Source: Streptomyces marianii (lineage in GTDB: Bacteria; Actinomycetota; Actinomycetes; Streptomycetales; Streptomycetaceae). From it: a stretch of 64,000 nt of DNA. Under the pieces are notes generated by a model that was given only the letters and a program-made list of their open reading frames with translations, ran no database searches and had not been told where the DNA came from. Location of the stretch: assembly GCF_005795905.1 (NCBI RefSeq), contig NZ_VAWE01000001.1:2328501-2392500 (forward strand). Direction: 5' to 3'. A program made the translations under genes and the position numbers. This document shows, one piece after another, positions 48,357 through 56,396 of this stretch; position 1 is the stretch's first letter, and each line of letters begins with the position of its first letter.

Positions 48357-48998
48357 GTGCACTGGTCACTGGTCGTCCCCCTGAAACCGCTCGCGCTGGC
48401 CAAGAGCAGGTTGTCGGAGGCCACGGGTGGTGCGATGCGGCCGCGGTTCGCCCTCGCCTTCGCACAGGACACGGTCTCCCGGGCGCTGTCCTGCCGCACG
48501 GTGCGGGATGTGGTGGTCGTCACCGACGATCCGCTGGCGGCGGCCGAGCTGGCGGCCCTGGGCGCGCGTGTCGTCCCGGACCCGCCGGGCGCGGGGCTCA
48601 ACGCGGCGCTGGCCCACGGGGCCGCCGAAGTGCGCGCGCTGCGGCCGGCCGCGGCGGTGGCCGCGCTCAACGCGGACCTCCCGGCGCTGCGCCCCGACGA
48701 ATTGGAACGGGTGCTCGCCAGTGCCCGGCATTTCCCCCGGGCTTTCCTGGCGGATGCGGCCGGAATTGGCACGACATTCCTGTCGGCGGCACCCGGCACG
48801 GAATTGCGTCCGGCATTCGGCGGGCACTCACGGCAGCGGCATTTGGCCTCGGGGGCCGTGGAAATCGAATTGGACGGGGTGGAGTCGATACGCCGCGACG
48901 TCGACACGGGCGGCGATCTGCGGGCCGCTCTCGCGCTGGGCGTCGGCCCGCGAACGGCGGCCCGGTGCGCTACGGCGCCCCTCGCCTGGAGTTCCTGA
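48357..48998 (+). CDS. cofC: 2-phospho-L-lactate guanylyltransferase CofC
   Basis: Activates phospholactate or phosphoenolpyruvate with GTP for coenzyme F420 synthesis (FbiD in mycobacteria). The 213 residues start MHWSLVVPLKPLALAKSRLS, the family signature. VVVVTDDPLAAAELAALGA and AALNADLPALRPDELE follow, and FLADAAGIGTTFLSA is conserved. GTG at 48357. It lies divergent from plsC, the usual actinobacterial position. Confidence 0.92.
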   Translation: MHWSLVVPLKPLALAKSRLSEATGGAMRPRFALAFAQDTVSRALSCRTVRDVVVVTDDPLAAAELAALGARVVPDPPGAGLNAALAHGAAEVRALRPAAAVAALNADLPALRPDELERVLASARHFPRAFLADAAGIGTTFLSAAPGTELRPAFGGHSRQRHLASGAVEIELDGVESIRRDVDTGGDLRAALALGVGPRTAARCATAPLAWSS

Positions 48999-49095
48999 AG
49001 CACTGCGGCCGGCGCCCGCCGAGGGCCGCCGGGCGCGCCGGACCCGGGCGGGCCCGGACGGAACGCCCGTCACGGGCGCCGGATAGGCTCGGGGC

Positions 49096-49299
49096 ATGCA
49101 GGCGACCGCGTACACGTACGACCCAGTGACCCGCAGCGGGAGCGTGCTGCTCGACGACGGGACTCCGGTGGACTTCGGCACCGCGGCGTTCGACGCCGGA
49201 GGACTGCGGCTGCTGCGCCCGGGCCAGCGGGTGCGCATCGAGACCGAGGGCGAGGGCGACGCCCTCCGGATCACGCTGGTGACCCTGCAGACGTTGTGA
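49096..49299 (+). CDS. Small beta-rich conserved protein
   Basis: A 67-residue protein starting MQATAYTYDPVTRSGSVLLD. Alternating strands (VLLDDGTPVDFGTAAF, RVRIETEGEGDALRITLVTL) recall a small OB or cold-shock-like barrel, but RNP motifs are missing. ATG at 49096. It lies between cofC and hupS in the usual Streptomyces order. Function unknown. Confidence 0.82.
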   Translation: MQATAYTYDPVTRSGSVLLDDGTPVDFGTAAFDAGGLRLLRPGQRVRIETEGEGDALRITLVTLQTL

Positions 49300-49327
49300 C
49301 CGCCGCCTCGCCGGGGAGGAACGCCGC

Positions 49328-49357
49328 GGGCCGGGCTCCCCCAGGGGAGTCCGGCCC
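49328..49357. terminator. Bidirectional hairpin before hupS
   Basis: Arms GGGCCGGGCTCCCC (49328-49341) and GGGGAGTCCGGCCC (49344-49357) pair with one mismatch around a very short loop. It serves the convergent 67-residue gene and hupS. Confidence 0.7.
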
Positions 49358-49389
49358 GTCGCGTGAGTGGCCCTGAACTGGTGCGCCGC

Positions 49390-50007
49390 TTACTTCTTGC
49401 GGGCAGTGGTCTTCTTGGCGGTGGTCTTGCGCGCGGTGGCCTTCTTCGCCGGCGCCTTCTTGGCCGTCGCCTTCTTGGCGGGAGCGGTCTTCTTCGCCGC
49501 CGCCGTCTTCTTGGCGGTCGTCTTCTTCGCCGCCGCGGTGGTCTTCTTGGCGGTCGTCTTCTTGGCCGCCGCCGTCTTCTTCACGGCCGCGGTCTTCTTG
49601 GCCGTGGTCTTCTTCGCCGCCGCCTTCTTGGCGGTGGCCTTCTTCGCCGCCGCCTTCTTCGCGGCGGCGCCCATCTGCAGGCTGCCCTTCGGAGCCTTCT
49701 TGACGGACACTTCGCCACCCCTGGGGAGCTTCTTCGTGCCGCTCACCAGGTCCTTGAAGCCCTGGCCCGCGCGGAACCGCGGAACCGAGGTCTTCTTGAC
49801 CCGTACGCGCTCGCCCGTCTGCGGGTTGCGGGCGTAGCGGGCCGGGCGGTCCACCTTCTCGAACGAGCCGAAGCCGGTGACCGAAACCCGGTCGCCGCCG
49901 ACAACCGCGCGGACGATCGCGTCGAGGACCGCGTCGACAGCTTCAGCGGCCTGCTGCCGGCCGCCCATCTTGTCGGCAATCGCTTCTACGAGCTGCGCCT
50001 TGTTCAC
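49390..50007 (-). CDS. hupS: Nucleoid protein HupS (HU with Lys-rich tail)
   Basis: A 205-residue HU-type DNA-binding protein. The N-terminal 95 residues are a standard HU domain ([16 protein letters not shown], then [21 protein letters not shown]). The C-terminal 90 are an AAKKT/AKKA-type histone-H1-like tail. This two-domain form is found in Actinobacteria; in Streptomyces HupS acts in spore nucleoid compaction. ATG at 50007. The tail is coded by repetitive GCCGCC/AAGAAG DNA. Confidence 0.95.
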   Translation of the reverse strand: MNKAQLVEAIADKMGGRQQAAEAVDAVLDAIVRAVVGGDRVSVTGFGSFEKVDRPARYARNPQTGERVRVKKTSVPRFRAGQGFKDLVSGTKKLPRGGEVSVKKAPKGSLQMGAAAKKAAAKKATAKKAAAKKTTAKKTAAVKKTAAAKKTTAKKTTAAAKKTTAKKTAAAKKTAPAKKATAKKAPAKKATARKTTAKKTTARKK

Positions 50008-50178
50008 GTCTTCCCCTTCGGAGACATCGCCGGAACGAAACTGTTCAAGCTATTTCGCACGTTAGGCAGATATATACCGCAAATCAAACACGAAACGGGC
50101 TAATCACCCTAGTGCCGCAACGAAGTCGACCGCTGCGGCCAGGCGACCGCGCCGCATATCGACCCAGTCGCCGGGTGG

Positions 50179-50406
50179 TCAGTCACCTTGGGGGAATCGA
50201 CCTTCGTCGAGGTCCTTCATCAACCGGTCCAGGCGCCTTGCGGCGTCTGCGAGATCGTGCTTCGCCACGGCCGTCACTGCCAGCAGCTTCCGGGACAGCG
50301 CCATCCGCACGCCCTCCGGAACTTGCAGTTCGCGCACCCTTGTGTGTGCGACCTTCAGTCGGGCCGCGACCGCCTCGTAGAGCTCGAGTTGGCTGTCGCG
50401 TTCCAT
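50179..50406 (-). CDS. Small conserved helical protein
   Basis: A 75-residue protein starting MERDSQLELYEAVAARLKVA. It is almost all helix, with alternating charges (HDLADAARRLDRLMKDLDEG). ATG at 50406. It sits between hupS and leuD as in other Streptomyces. No domain is recognised; likely a small helical dimer. Confidence 0.72.
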   Translation of the reverse strand: MERDSQLELYEAVAARLKVAHTRVRELQVPEGVRMALSRKLLAVTAVAKHDLADAARRLDRLMKDLDEGRFPQGD

Positions 50407-50510
50407 GCACCGATTGTGCCATCTGGGGCGAGTTGTCGCCCCACAGGGCCTCAACATGCGACTGCGCCCTCCACCGGGCGGTGGAGGGCGCAGTCGGGGA
50501 AAACCGCTGC

Positions 50511-51104
50511 TCAGACCTCAATGGTACGAGGCTTGAAGGGTGGTCTGGAGGTTTCGTAGGCCGCGATGTGGGCTTCGTTCTGAAGGGTGAGGCTGATGTC
50601 GTCGAGGCCGTTGAGCAGTCTCCATCGGGCGTTCTCGTCGAGTTCGAAGTCGGCGGTGACGCCTGGGGCGCGGACCTGGCGTTGTTCGAGGTCGACGGTG
50701 ATGTCGGCGTCGGGATCGGCCTCGGTCAGGTCCCAGAGCCGGTCGACGGTCTCCTGCGGGAGAACCACGGTCAGCAGGCCGTTCTTGAGGGAGTTGCCGC
50801 GGAAGATGTCGGCGAAGCGGGAGGAGATGACGGTTTTGAAGCCGTAGTTCTGCAGGGCCCAGACGGCGTGTTCGCGGGAGGAGCCGGTGCCGAAGTCGGG
50901 GCCGGCGACCAGCACCGTGGCGCCCTGCCGCTCGGACTGGTTGAGGACGAAGTCGTCGTTCTTGCGCCAGGCCTCGAAGAGGCCGTCCTCGAACCCGTCG
51001 CGGGTGACCTTCTTCAGCCAGTGGGCGGGGATGATCTGGTCGGTGTCGACGTTGCTGCGGCGCAGCGGTACGGCCCGGCCGGTGTGGGTGGTGAAAGCTT
51101 CCAT
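50511..51104 (-). CDS. leuD: 3-isopropylmalate dehydratase small subunit
   Basis: Swivelling subunit of isopropylmalate isomerase in leucine synthesis. The 197 residues include [20 protein letters not shown] and the substrate loop [21 protein letters not shown] at 51104 lies 5 bp after the leuC stop. The upstream extension of the frame is in leuC and not real. Confidence 0.96.
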   Translation of the reverse strand: MEAFTTHTGRAVPLRRSNVDTDQIIPAHWLKKVTRDGFEDGLFEAWRKNDDFVLNQSERQGATVLVAGPDFGTGSSREHAVWALQNYGFKTVISSRFADIFRGNSLKNGLLTVVLPQETVDRLWDLTEADPDADITVDLEQRQVRAPGVTADFELDENARWRLLNGLDDISLTLQNEAHIAAYETSRPPFKPRTIEV

Positions 51105-51109
51105 GGTGG

Positions 51110-52543
51110 TCAGACTCCGGCGGGCGTGGGGGTGGCGGACACGTCGGTGAGGTCGGCGGGCGAGGCGAGGTGGCCGAGGACCGCGGTGGCGGCGGCGACC
51201 TGCGGTGAGACCAGATGGGTCCGTCCGCCTTTGCCCTGGCGGCCTTCGAAGTTGCGGTTGGAGGTGGAGGCGGAGCGCTCGCCGGGGGCGAGCTGGTCGG
51301 GGTTCATGCCCAGGCACATCGAGCAGCCCGCGTGCCGCCACTCGGCGCCGGCCTCCTTGAAGACCGTGTCCAGCCCCTCCTCGACGGCCTGCAGCGCGAC
51401 CCGCACCGATCCGGGGACGACCAGCATCCGTACTCCGTCGGTGACTTTGCGGCCCTGAAGGACCGACGCCGCCGAGCGCAGGTCCTCGATACGGCCGTTG
51501 GTGCAGGAGCCTACGAAGACGGTGTCCACCTGGATGTCGCGCAGCGCCTGTCCGGCGGTCAACCCCATGTACTCCAGGGCCTTTTCCGCGGCGAGACGCT
51601 CCGATGCGTCCTCGTACGATGCGGGGTCGGGGACGTGTCCGGACAGCGGTGCGCCCTGGCCGGGGTTGGTGCCCCAGGTGACGAACGGGGCCAGTTCGGC
51701 GGCGTCGATGAACACCTCGGCGTCGAAGACCGCGTCGTCGTCGGTGCGCAGGGTCCTCCAGTACGCGACGGCCGCGTCCCAGTCCTCGCCCGTCGGGGCG
51801 TGGTCGCGCCCTTGCAGGTAGTCGAAGGTGGTCTGGTCGGGGGCGATCATGCCCGCGCGGGCGCCGGCCTCGATGGACATGTTGCAGATGGTCATCCGGG
51901 CCTCCATCGAGAGCTTCTCGATGGCCGGGCCGCGGTATTCCAGGACGTAGCCCTGGCCGCCGCCGGTGCCGATCCTGGCGATGATGGCCAGGATCAGGTC
52001 CTTGGCGGTGACCCCGTCGGGCAGTTCCCCGTCGACGGTGATCGCCATGGTCCTGGGGCGGGCCATCGGCAGGGTCTGGGTGGCCAGTACGTGCTCGACC
52101 TGGGAGGTGCCGATACCGAACGCCAGCGCGCCGAAGGCGCCGTGGGTGGAGGTGTGGGAGTCGCCGCAGACCACGGTGGTGCCCGGCTGGGTCAGACCCA
52201 GCTGCGGCCCCACCACATGCACCACACCCTGCTCGACGTCACCCAGCGGATGCAGCCGGACCCCGAACTCCGCGCAGTTCTTGCGCAGGGTCTCCAGCTG
52301 GGCACGGGAGACCGGATCCGCGATGGGCTTGTCGATGTCGAGGGTGGGAGTGTTGTGGTCCTCGGTCGCGATGGTGAGGTCGAGCCGCCGCACCCGGCGC
52401 CCGTTCTGACGGAGACCGTCGAACGCCTGCGGACTCGTCACCTCGTGCAGCAGGTGGAGATCGATGAAGAGGAGATCGGGCTCGCCCTCGACGCGCCGGA
52501 CGACATGATCGTCCCAGACCTTCTCCGCGAGTGTCCTACCCAT
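51110..52543 (-). CDS. leuC: 3-isopropylmalate dehydratase large subunit
   Basis: Aconitase-like large subunit with a [4Fe-4S] cluster, 477 residues. Cluster cysteines lie in [17 protein letters not shown] and [19 protein letters not shown]. Early blocks are [18 protein letters not shown] and [22 protein letters not shown] at 52543 follows GGAGGGAAAGCG. It is divergent from ndgR across 176 bp; NdgR regulates leuCD in Streptomyces. Confidence 0.96.
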   Translation of the reverse strand: MGRTLAEKVWDDHVVRRVEGEPDLLFIDLHLLHEVTSPQAFDGLRQNGRRVRRLDLTIATEDHNTPTLDIDKPIADPVSRAQLETLRKNCAEFGVRLHPLGDVEQGVVHVVGPQLGLTQPGTTVVCGDSHTSTHGAFGALAFGIGTSQVEHVLATQTLPMARPRTMAITVDGELPDGVTAKDLILAIIARIGTGGGQGYVLEYRGPAIEKLSMEARMTICNMSIEAGARAGMIAPDQTTFDYLQGRDHAPTGEDWDAAVAYWRTLRTDDDAVFDAEVFIDAAELAPFVTWGTNPGQGAPLSGHVPDPASYEDASERLAAEKALEYMGLTAGQALRDIQVDTVFVGSCTNGRIEDLRSAASVLQGRKVTDGVRMLVVPGSVRVALQAVEEGLDTVFKEAGAEWRHAGCSMCLGMNPDQLAPGERSASTSNRNFEGRQGKGGRTHLVSPQVAAATAVLGHLASPADLTDVSATPTPAGV

Positions 52544-52719
52544 CGCTTTCCCTCCGACCCGGCAGCGTCGCCGGGCACCAACTAGAGATCGATTGCGCCG
52601 CCCTCGGCATGCCGGGCCGGGCGGGGAGCGCGGGCCCTTGTGCGGCCGCACATCCAGAGTCGCAACTTCTCGGAGAATTTGAACTTGCGTTTCACAGAGT
52701 GAGACGTGAGTATCGTTGC

Positions 52720-53433
52720 ATGGACAACTCTAGCGGCGTCGGCGTTCTCGACAAGGCAGCTCTGGTACTGAGCGCCCTGGAGTCCGGTCCGGCCACCCTC
52801 GCCGGGCTGGTCGCGGCGACAGGGCTCGCACGACCCACGGCGCATCGCCTCGCCGTGGCACTGGAACACCACCGGATGGTGGCGAGGGACATGCAGGGCC
52901 GGTTCATCCTCGGCCCGCGCCTGGCGGAGCTCGCAGCCGCCGCCGGCGAGGACCGGCTGCTGGCCACGGCGGGGCCGGTGCTGACACACCTGCGCGATGT
53001 GACGGGCGAGAGCGCGCAGCTCTACCGCCGGCAGGGAGACATGCGCATCTGCGTGGCGGCCGCCGAGCGGCTGTCCGGACTGCGGGACACGGTACCCGTC
53101 GGCTCCACGCTGACGATGAAGGCCGGCTCCTCGGCCCAGATCCTGATGGCCTGGGAGGAGCCGGAGCGGCTGCACCGCGGTCTACAGGGGGCGCGCTTCA
53201 CGGCGACGGCGCTGTCCGGCGTACGGCGCCGGGGCTGGGCACAGTCGATCGGCGAGCGGGAGCCCGGCGTCGCGTCCGTCTCCGCGCCGGTGCGCGGCCC
53301 CTCGAACCGGGTCGTCGCCGCCGTCTCGGTCTCCGGACCGATCGAGCGCCTCACCCGGCACCCCGGCCGGATGCACGCACAGGCCGTCATCGACGCGGCG
53401 GCACGCCTCTCCGACGCCCTCCGCCGCGGCTGA
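52720..53433 (+). CDS. ndgR: IclR-family amino-acid regulator NdgR
   Basis: An IclR-type regulator of 237 residues. The winged HTH spans about 12-60 ([21 protein letters not shown]). The effector domain follows ([40 protein letters not shown]). ATG at 52720 is preceded by TATCGT only 3 bp away, so the transcript may be leaderless. NdgR controls branched-chain amino acid genes such as leuCD, which are divergent here. Confidence 0.93.
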   Translation: MDNSSGVGVLDKAALVLSALESGPATLAGLVAATGLARPTAHRLAVALEHHRMVARDMQGRFILGPRLAELAAAAGEDRLLATAGPVLTHLRDVTGESAQLYRRQGDMRICVAAAERLSGLRDTVPVGSTLTMKAGSSAQILMAWEEPERLHRGLQGARFTATALSGVRRRGWAQSIGEREPGVASVSAPVRGPSNRVVAAVSVSGPIERLTRHPGRMHAQAVIDAAARLSDALRRG

Positions 53434-53562
53434 CCCGGCCGGGCCCCGCACCCGCCCCGCCCGCCGGCGCCGCGCGGGGCCCGAGGCGTGGGATCCAAGC
53501 AGGGCGCGGCCCGAGGCGCGGGAGGACTCCCGCGGCGCCCCCTGAGACCCGGCACTCCGCGA

Positions 53563-54048
53563 TCACGCCGAGCGCAGGCGCTCCGCGGCCCGTTCGCCGC
53601 GCCGGGCGACCGGGACGACACCGCTCACCGCCCCCAGACCGAACGCGGGCATGTTCACGTAGACGTTCTCGTACGAGCCCGCCGGCACGATGTACGTCTC
53701 GTGCCAGAAGCCGACCCTCCCCCTGCCCTCGCGCATCCGCCTGTTGAACGCCGCCCAGGCCGGGCGGTGCCCCTTGTCCTGGGCCGTCGCGTAGGCGAAC
53801 AGCTTCTCCTTGGTGTCCCAGTACTGGACGGTGTAGAGGACCCGCGGACCCCCCAGCAGCAACTGGTAACCGAGCAGTCCGCTGCCCTCGTCCTTCGACA
53901 GCTCCTTCAGCATCCGCGGCATGGCCATGAACACCGGCCACCAACTCCGCACCGAACGGAAGCTGTTGATGCGCATCCCGATAAGAAAGACGACCACGTC
54001 GCCCCGTGCGTCGGCGGTCATGCGGCCCTGGATCGGTGTGCTGCCCAT
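53563..54048 (-). CDS. DUF4188-family protein
   Basis: A 161-residue protein. It starts MGSTPIQGRMTADARGDVVV and contains FLIGMRINSFRSVRSWWPVF, SGLLGYQLLLGGPRVLYTVQYWD (split here for length) and FWHETYIVPAGSYENVYVNM. Such proteins have a dimeric ferredoxin-like fold similar to monooxygenases; the substrate is unknown. ATG at 54048 follows GAGGA. It is divergent from a MerR-type regulator, and two palindromes lie between them. Confidence 0.82.
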   Translation of the reverse strand: MGSTPIQGRMTADARGDVVVFLIGMRINSFRSVRSWWPVFMAMPRMLKELSKDEGSGLLGYQLLLGGPRVLYTVQYWDTKEKLFAYATAQDKGHRPAWAAFNRRMREGRGRVGFWHETYIVPAGSYENVYVNMPAFGLGAVSGVVPVARRGERAAERLRSA

Positions 54049-54071
54049 CGCGTTTTCCTCCTTGAGCGCCG

Positions 54072-54117
54072 ATTGGATAGCTCCACTATCCATGATTGGA
54101 TAGTGACACTCTCCAAT
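54072..54117. promoter_or_regulatory. Two MerR-type operator palindromes
   Basis: ATTGGATAG-CTCCA-CTATCCATG (54072-54094) and ATTGGATAG-TGACA-CTCTCCAAT (54095-54117) lie back to back, 23 bp each. The left half-site is identical in both. Each has a 5-bp centre and 9-base arms matching at 7 and 8 positions. They fill the gap between the DUF4188 and MerR genes, so the regulator probably binds both. Confidence 0.75.
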
Positions 54118-54132
54118 GGAAGGCGCAAGGGC

Positions 54133-54771
54133 ATGAGACTCGCGGAACTCAGCGAACGCAGCGGGGTGCCGATACCGACGGTCAAGTACTACCTGCGCGA
54201 GCGGCTGCTGCCACCGGGCCATCGGATCAGCGCCACCCAGGCCGAGTACGACGAGGGGCATCTACGCAGGCTCCGTCTCGTCCGTGCGCTGATCCAGGTC
54301 GGCCGGATACCGGTGGCGACCGCACGCGAGGTAGTGGCGGCCGTCGCCGACGAAGGCCTCGACCCCCATGCGCGGCTCGGCGCCGCCGTCTGGGCCATCC
54401 CGCACGGCGCGGAGCCCGACGAGGACGACCCGGCCACGGAGACGGCCCGCCGTACCGCGGACGCACTGCTGGAACAACTGGGCTGGACCTTCGGCCGGGA
54501 GGTCGGCGCACAGTCACCCGCCTACCGGATGGTGGTCTCCGGGATCGCCACGATGGTGCGCCTCGGTTATCCCTGCGGCACGGGGCAGCTGCTGCCGTAC
54601 GCCCGGAGCGCGGCCGAACTGGGCGTCGCCGACCTGGACTTGGTGGAACAGTACGAGCCCGGGGAGGAGCAGGTGGAGGCGGCGGTGGCACTGACCGTGC
54701 TCTACGAGCCGGTACTGCTCGGACTGCGCAGGCTGGCCCAGGCCGAGGAGTCCCGCCGGCGCTTCGGCTGA
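54133..54771 (+). CDS. MerR-family transcriptional regulator
   Basis: A 212-residue MerR-type regulator. The N-terminal HTH is MRLAELSERSGVPIPTVKYY, then LRERLLPPGHRISATQAEYD and a dimerisation helix (VRALIQVGRIPVATAREVV). The long C-terminal domain has no recognised ligand motif. ATG at 54133; the frame extends far upstream over the neighbouring gene but is not coding there. It likely represses or activates the divergent DUF4188 gene and itself through the two palindromes. Confidence 0.88.
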   Translation: MRLAELSERSGVPIPTVKYYLRERLLPPGHRISATQAEYDEGHLRRLRLVRALIQVGRIPVATAREVVAAVADEGLDPHARLGAAVWAIPHGAEPDEDDPATETARRTADALLEQLGWTFGREVGAQSPAYRMVVSGIATMVRLGYPCGTGQLLPYARSAAELGVADLDLVEQYEPGEEQVEAAVALTVLYEPVLLGLRRLAQAEESRRRFG

Positions 54772-54800
54772 CCGCGGCGGTGGACGGCTCGCCGGAAACG

Positions 54801-54836
54801 CGAGAAGGCCCTCCCCGGCTGGGGAGGGCCTTCTCG
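54801..54836. terminator. Bidirectional hairpin between merR gene and tRNA array
   Basis: A perfect 16-bp stem (54801-54816 with 54821-54836) around GGCT, closing both the MerR gene and the tRNA operon from the opposite strand. Confidence 0.85.
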
Positions 54837-54841
54837 TCGCG

Positions 54842-54914
54842 TACCCCCGACCGGATTCGAACCGGCGCTACCGCCTTGAGAGGGCGGCGTGCTAGGCCGC
54901 TACACAACGGGGGC
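54842..54914 (-). tRNA. tRNA-Glu (CTC)
   Basis: On the minus strand it begins GCCCCCGTTGTGTAGCGGC. The anticodon loop CTCTCAA (anticodon CTC) is closed by a CCGCC/GGCGG stem, and the T-arm is CCGGTTCGAATCCGG. Seventy-three bases with discriminator A. No CCA is encoded. It is the last gene of the five-tRNA array and identical to the copy at 55036. Confidence 0.95.
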
Positions 54915-54942
54915 AAGATTTTGATCCATCGAAACGGATCAG

Positions 54943-55014
54943 CTGGCCTACCAGGACTCGAACCTAGACTAACTGAACCAGAATCAGCCGTGCTGCCAAT
55001 TACACCATAGGCCA
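54943..55014 (-). tRNA. tRNA-Gln (CTG)
   Basis: Begins TGGCCTATGGTGTAATTGGC on the minus strand, with anticodon loop TTCTGGT (CTG) and T-loop GGTTCGAGTCC. Seventy-two bases, discriminator G. The anticodon stem closes with a G-U pair here, whereas the second copy has A-U. Confidence 0.94.
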
Positions 55015-55035
55015 CTGGCGGTTTAGACCAGTTGG

Positions 55036-55108
55036 TACCCCCGACCGGATTCGAACCGGCGCTACCGCCTTGAGAGGGCGGCGTGCTAGGCCGCTACACA
55101 ACGGGGGC
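55036..55108 (-). tRNA. tRNA-Glu (CTC)
   Basis: Second Glu copy, identical in sequence to the one at 54842-54914. Anticodon CTC within loop CTCTCAA. Confidence 0.95.
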
Positions 55109-55196
55109 CCTGGGCGATCCCCATCCGGCGGCAGCCGGATGTTTGTCACTGCGAGACCACCGGGAGCGACCCTGGTGATCTCGCGGGAAGGATCTG

Positions 55197-55269
55197 TACC
55201 CCCGACCGGATTCGAACCGGCGCTACTGCCTTGAGAGGGCAGCGTGCTAGGCCGCTACACAACGGGGGC
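55197..55269 (-). tRNA. tRNA-Glu (CTC), variant anticodon stem
   Basis: Third Glu copy. It differs from the others in the anticodon stem: CTGCC/GGCAG replaces CCGCC/GGCGG, a compensatory pair that keeps pairing intact. Anticodon CTC. Confidence 0.95.
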
Positions 55270-55290
55270 TTTGCAGATGAGCTCTGCGAG

Positions 55291-55362
55291 CTGGCCTACC
55301 AGGACTCGAACCTAGACTAACTGAACCAGAATCAGTCGTGCTGCCAATTACACCATAGGCCA
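55291..55362 (-). tRNA. tRNA-Gln (CTG)
   Basis: First gene of the array in transcription order. Same as the other Gln copy except A replaces G in the anticodon stem, giving ACTGA/TCAGT. Anticodon CTG. Confidence 0.94.
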
Positions 55363-55452
55363 CCAAAACTCAACCCCCCTGCGGGGGTCTTGTTAGGTTG
55401 TGCGCTTCCGGGTCCGGCCTTTCGGCTTGCTCCCCTCGGCGCAGGAAGAACA

Positions 55453-56175
55453 TTACCTGAAGGAGGACGGCGCTCCAAAACGGGTATCCGCCCGCAGCAG
55501 GGCGGGCAGCTCCCCCAGGCCGGTGATCCGGATCAGCTCCGGCCTGCCGCCCAGTCCGGCGCGGTCCAGCCAGATACCGGTCAGCCCCGCGGCGACGGCC
55601 CCCACCGCGTCGATGTCCGGGTGGTCGCCGACGTACGCCACCTCCCCCGGGGGCAGCCCGAGGGCGTCGCACGCGGCGTGGAAGGCGGCGGCCCGGGGTT
55701 TGGCGACGCCCAGCTCGGCCGCGCAGACGACCGCCTCGAAGCGATCACGCACGCCCAGCACGGTGAGCTTGCGGTGCTGGTTGCGGATGGAGGAGTTCGA
55801 GAGCACACCGTGCCGGAAGCCGGCTGCCAGGGTGTCCAGCGCGGGCACGGCGTCGGGGAACAGCTGCCAGGCGGCCTCGTAGTGGGTGACGTAGCGGGCG
55901 AACCACTGGTCCGCCCGGGTGTCGCTCATCCCCGGCGCCCCGAGGAAGTCCCGGACCCGGTCCCGCCGCTGGGCCTCGAAGTCCACTCCTCCGCCCTCGA
56001 AGCGCCGCCAGTGGATCCGGGTGAGCTCCTTCCAGCGAGTGAGGGCCTCGTCGACGGACTCGTACGCCTCGGCCAGGCCCTCGGCCCGGAGATGCCGCCC
56101 CATGCCGACGCGGTCGGCTCCGGCGTAGTCGAAGATCGTGTCGTCGACGTCCCACAGTACGGCTCGGATCGGCAT
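55453..56175 (-). CDS. HAD-superfamily hydrolase
   Basis: A 240-residue HAD-family phosphatase-like enzyme. Motif I is LWDVDDTIFDY (DxD nucleophile), motif II is GVLSNSSIRN, the Lys lies in GVAKPRAAAFHAAC, and motif IV is YVGDHPDIDAVGAV. The cap domain is helical. ATG at 56175. It lies between gltX and the tRNA array on the same strand. Substrate unknown. Confidence 0.9.
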   Translation of the reverse strand: MPIRAVLWDVDDTIFDYAGADRVGMGRHLRAEGLAEAYESVDEALTRWKELTRIHWRRFEGGGVDFEAQRRDRVRDFLGAPGMSDTRADQWFARYVTHYEAAWQLFPDAVPALDTLAAGFRHGVLSNSSIRNQHRKLTVLGVRDRFEAVVCAAELGVAKPRAAAFHAACDALGLPPGEVAYVGDHPDIDAVGAVAAGLTGIWLDRAGLGGRPELIRITGLGELPALLRADTRFGAPSSFR

Positions 56176-56334
56176 GGTCCGAGGCTACGCCGACGGGGTG
56201 ACTTCCTCGCCAGGGGCAGCGGAGAGGACGCCGTTCGCAGGTGGTTCGCGGAGGGAGGGGGCTCCTCCGCCGGTGCCGGTCGCCGGGGGCCCGCCCCCTG
56301 GGGCGGGCGTCCAGGAGGACGCCGCCCGCCCCCG

Positions 56335-56385
56335 GACGCGCCCGGAGGGGCGGCAGCCCGTGGCTGCCGCCCCTCCGGGCGCGTC
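56335..56385 (-). terminator. Very strong hairpin after gltX
   Basis: A perfect 24-bp stem (56335-56358 with 56362-56385) around CGT, 12 bases after the gltX stop. This is the longest perfect hairpin I found in the window. Confidence 0.88.
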
Positions 56386-56396
56386 GTGCGGCGGCG

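Noticed and set aside
54842..55362. Genomic island attachment at the tRNA array
   Set aside because: No integrase, no partial tRNA copy and normal core genes on both sides.
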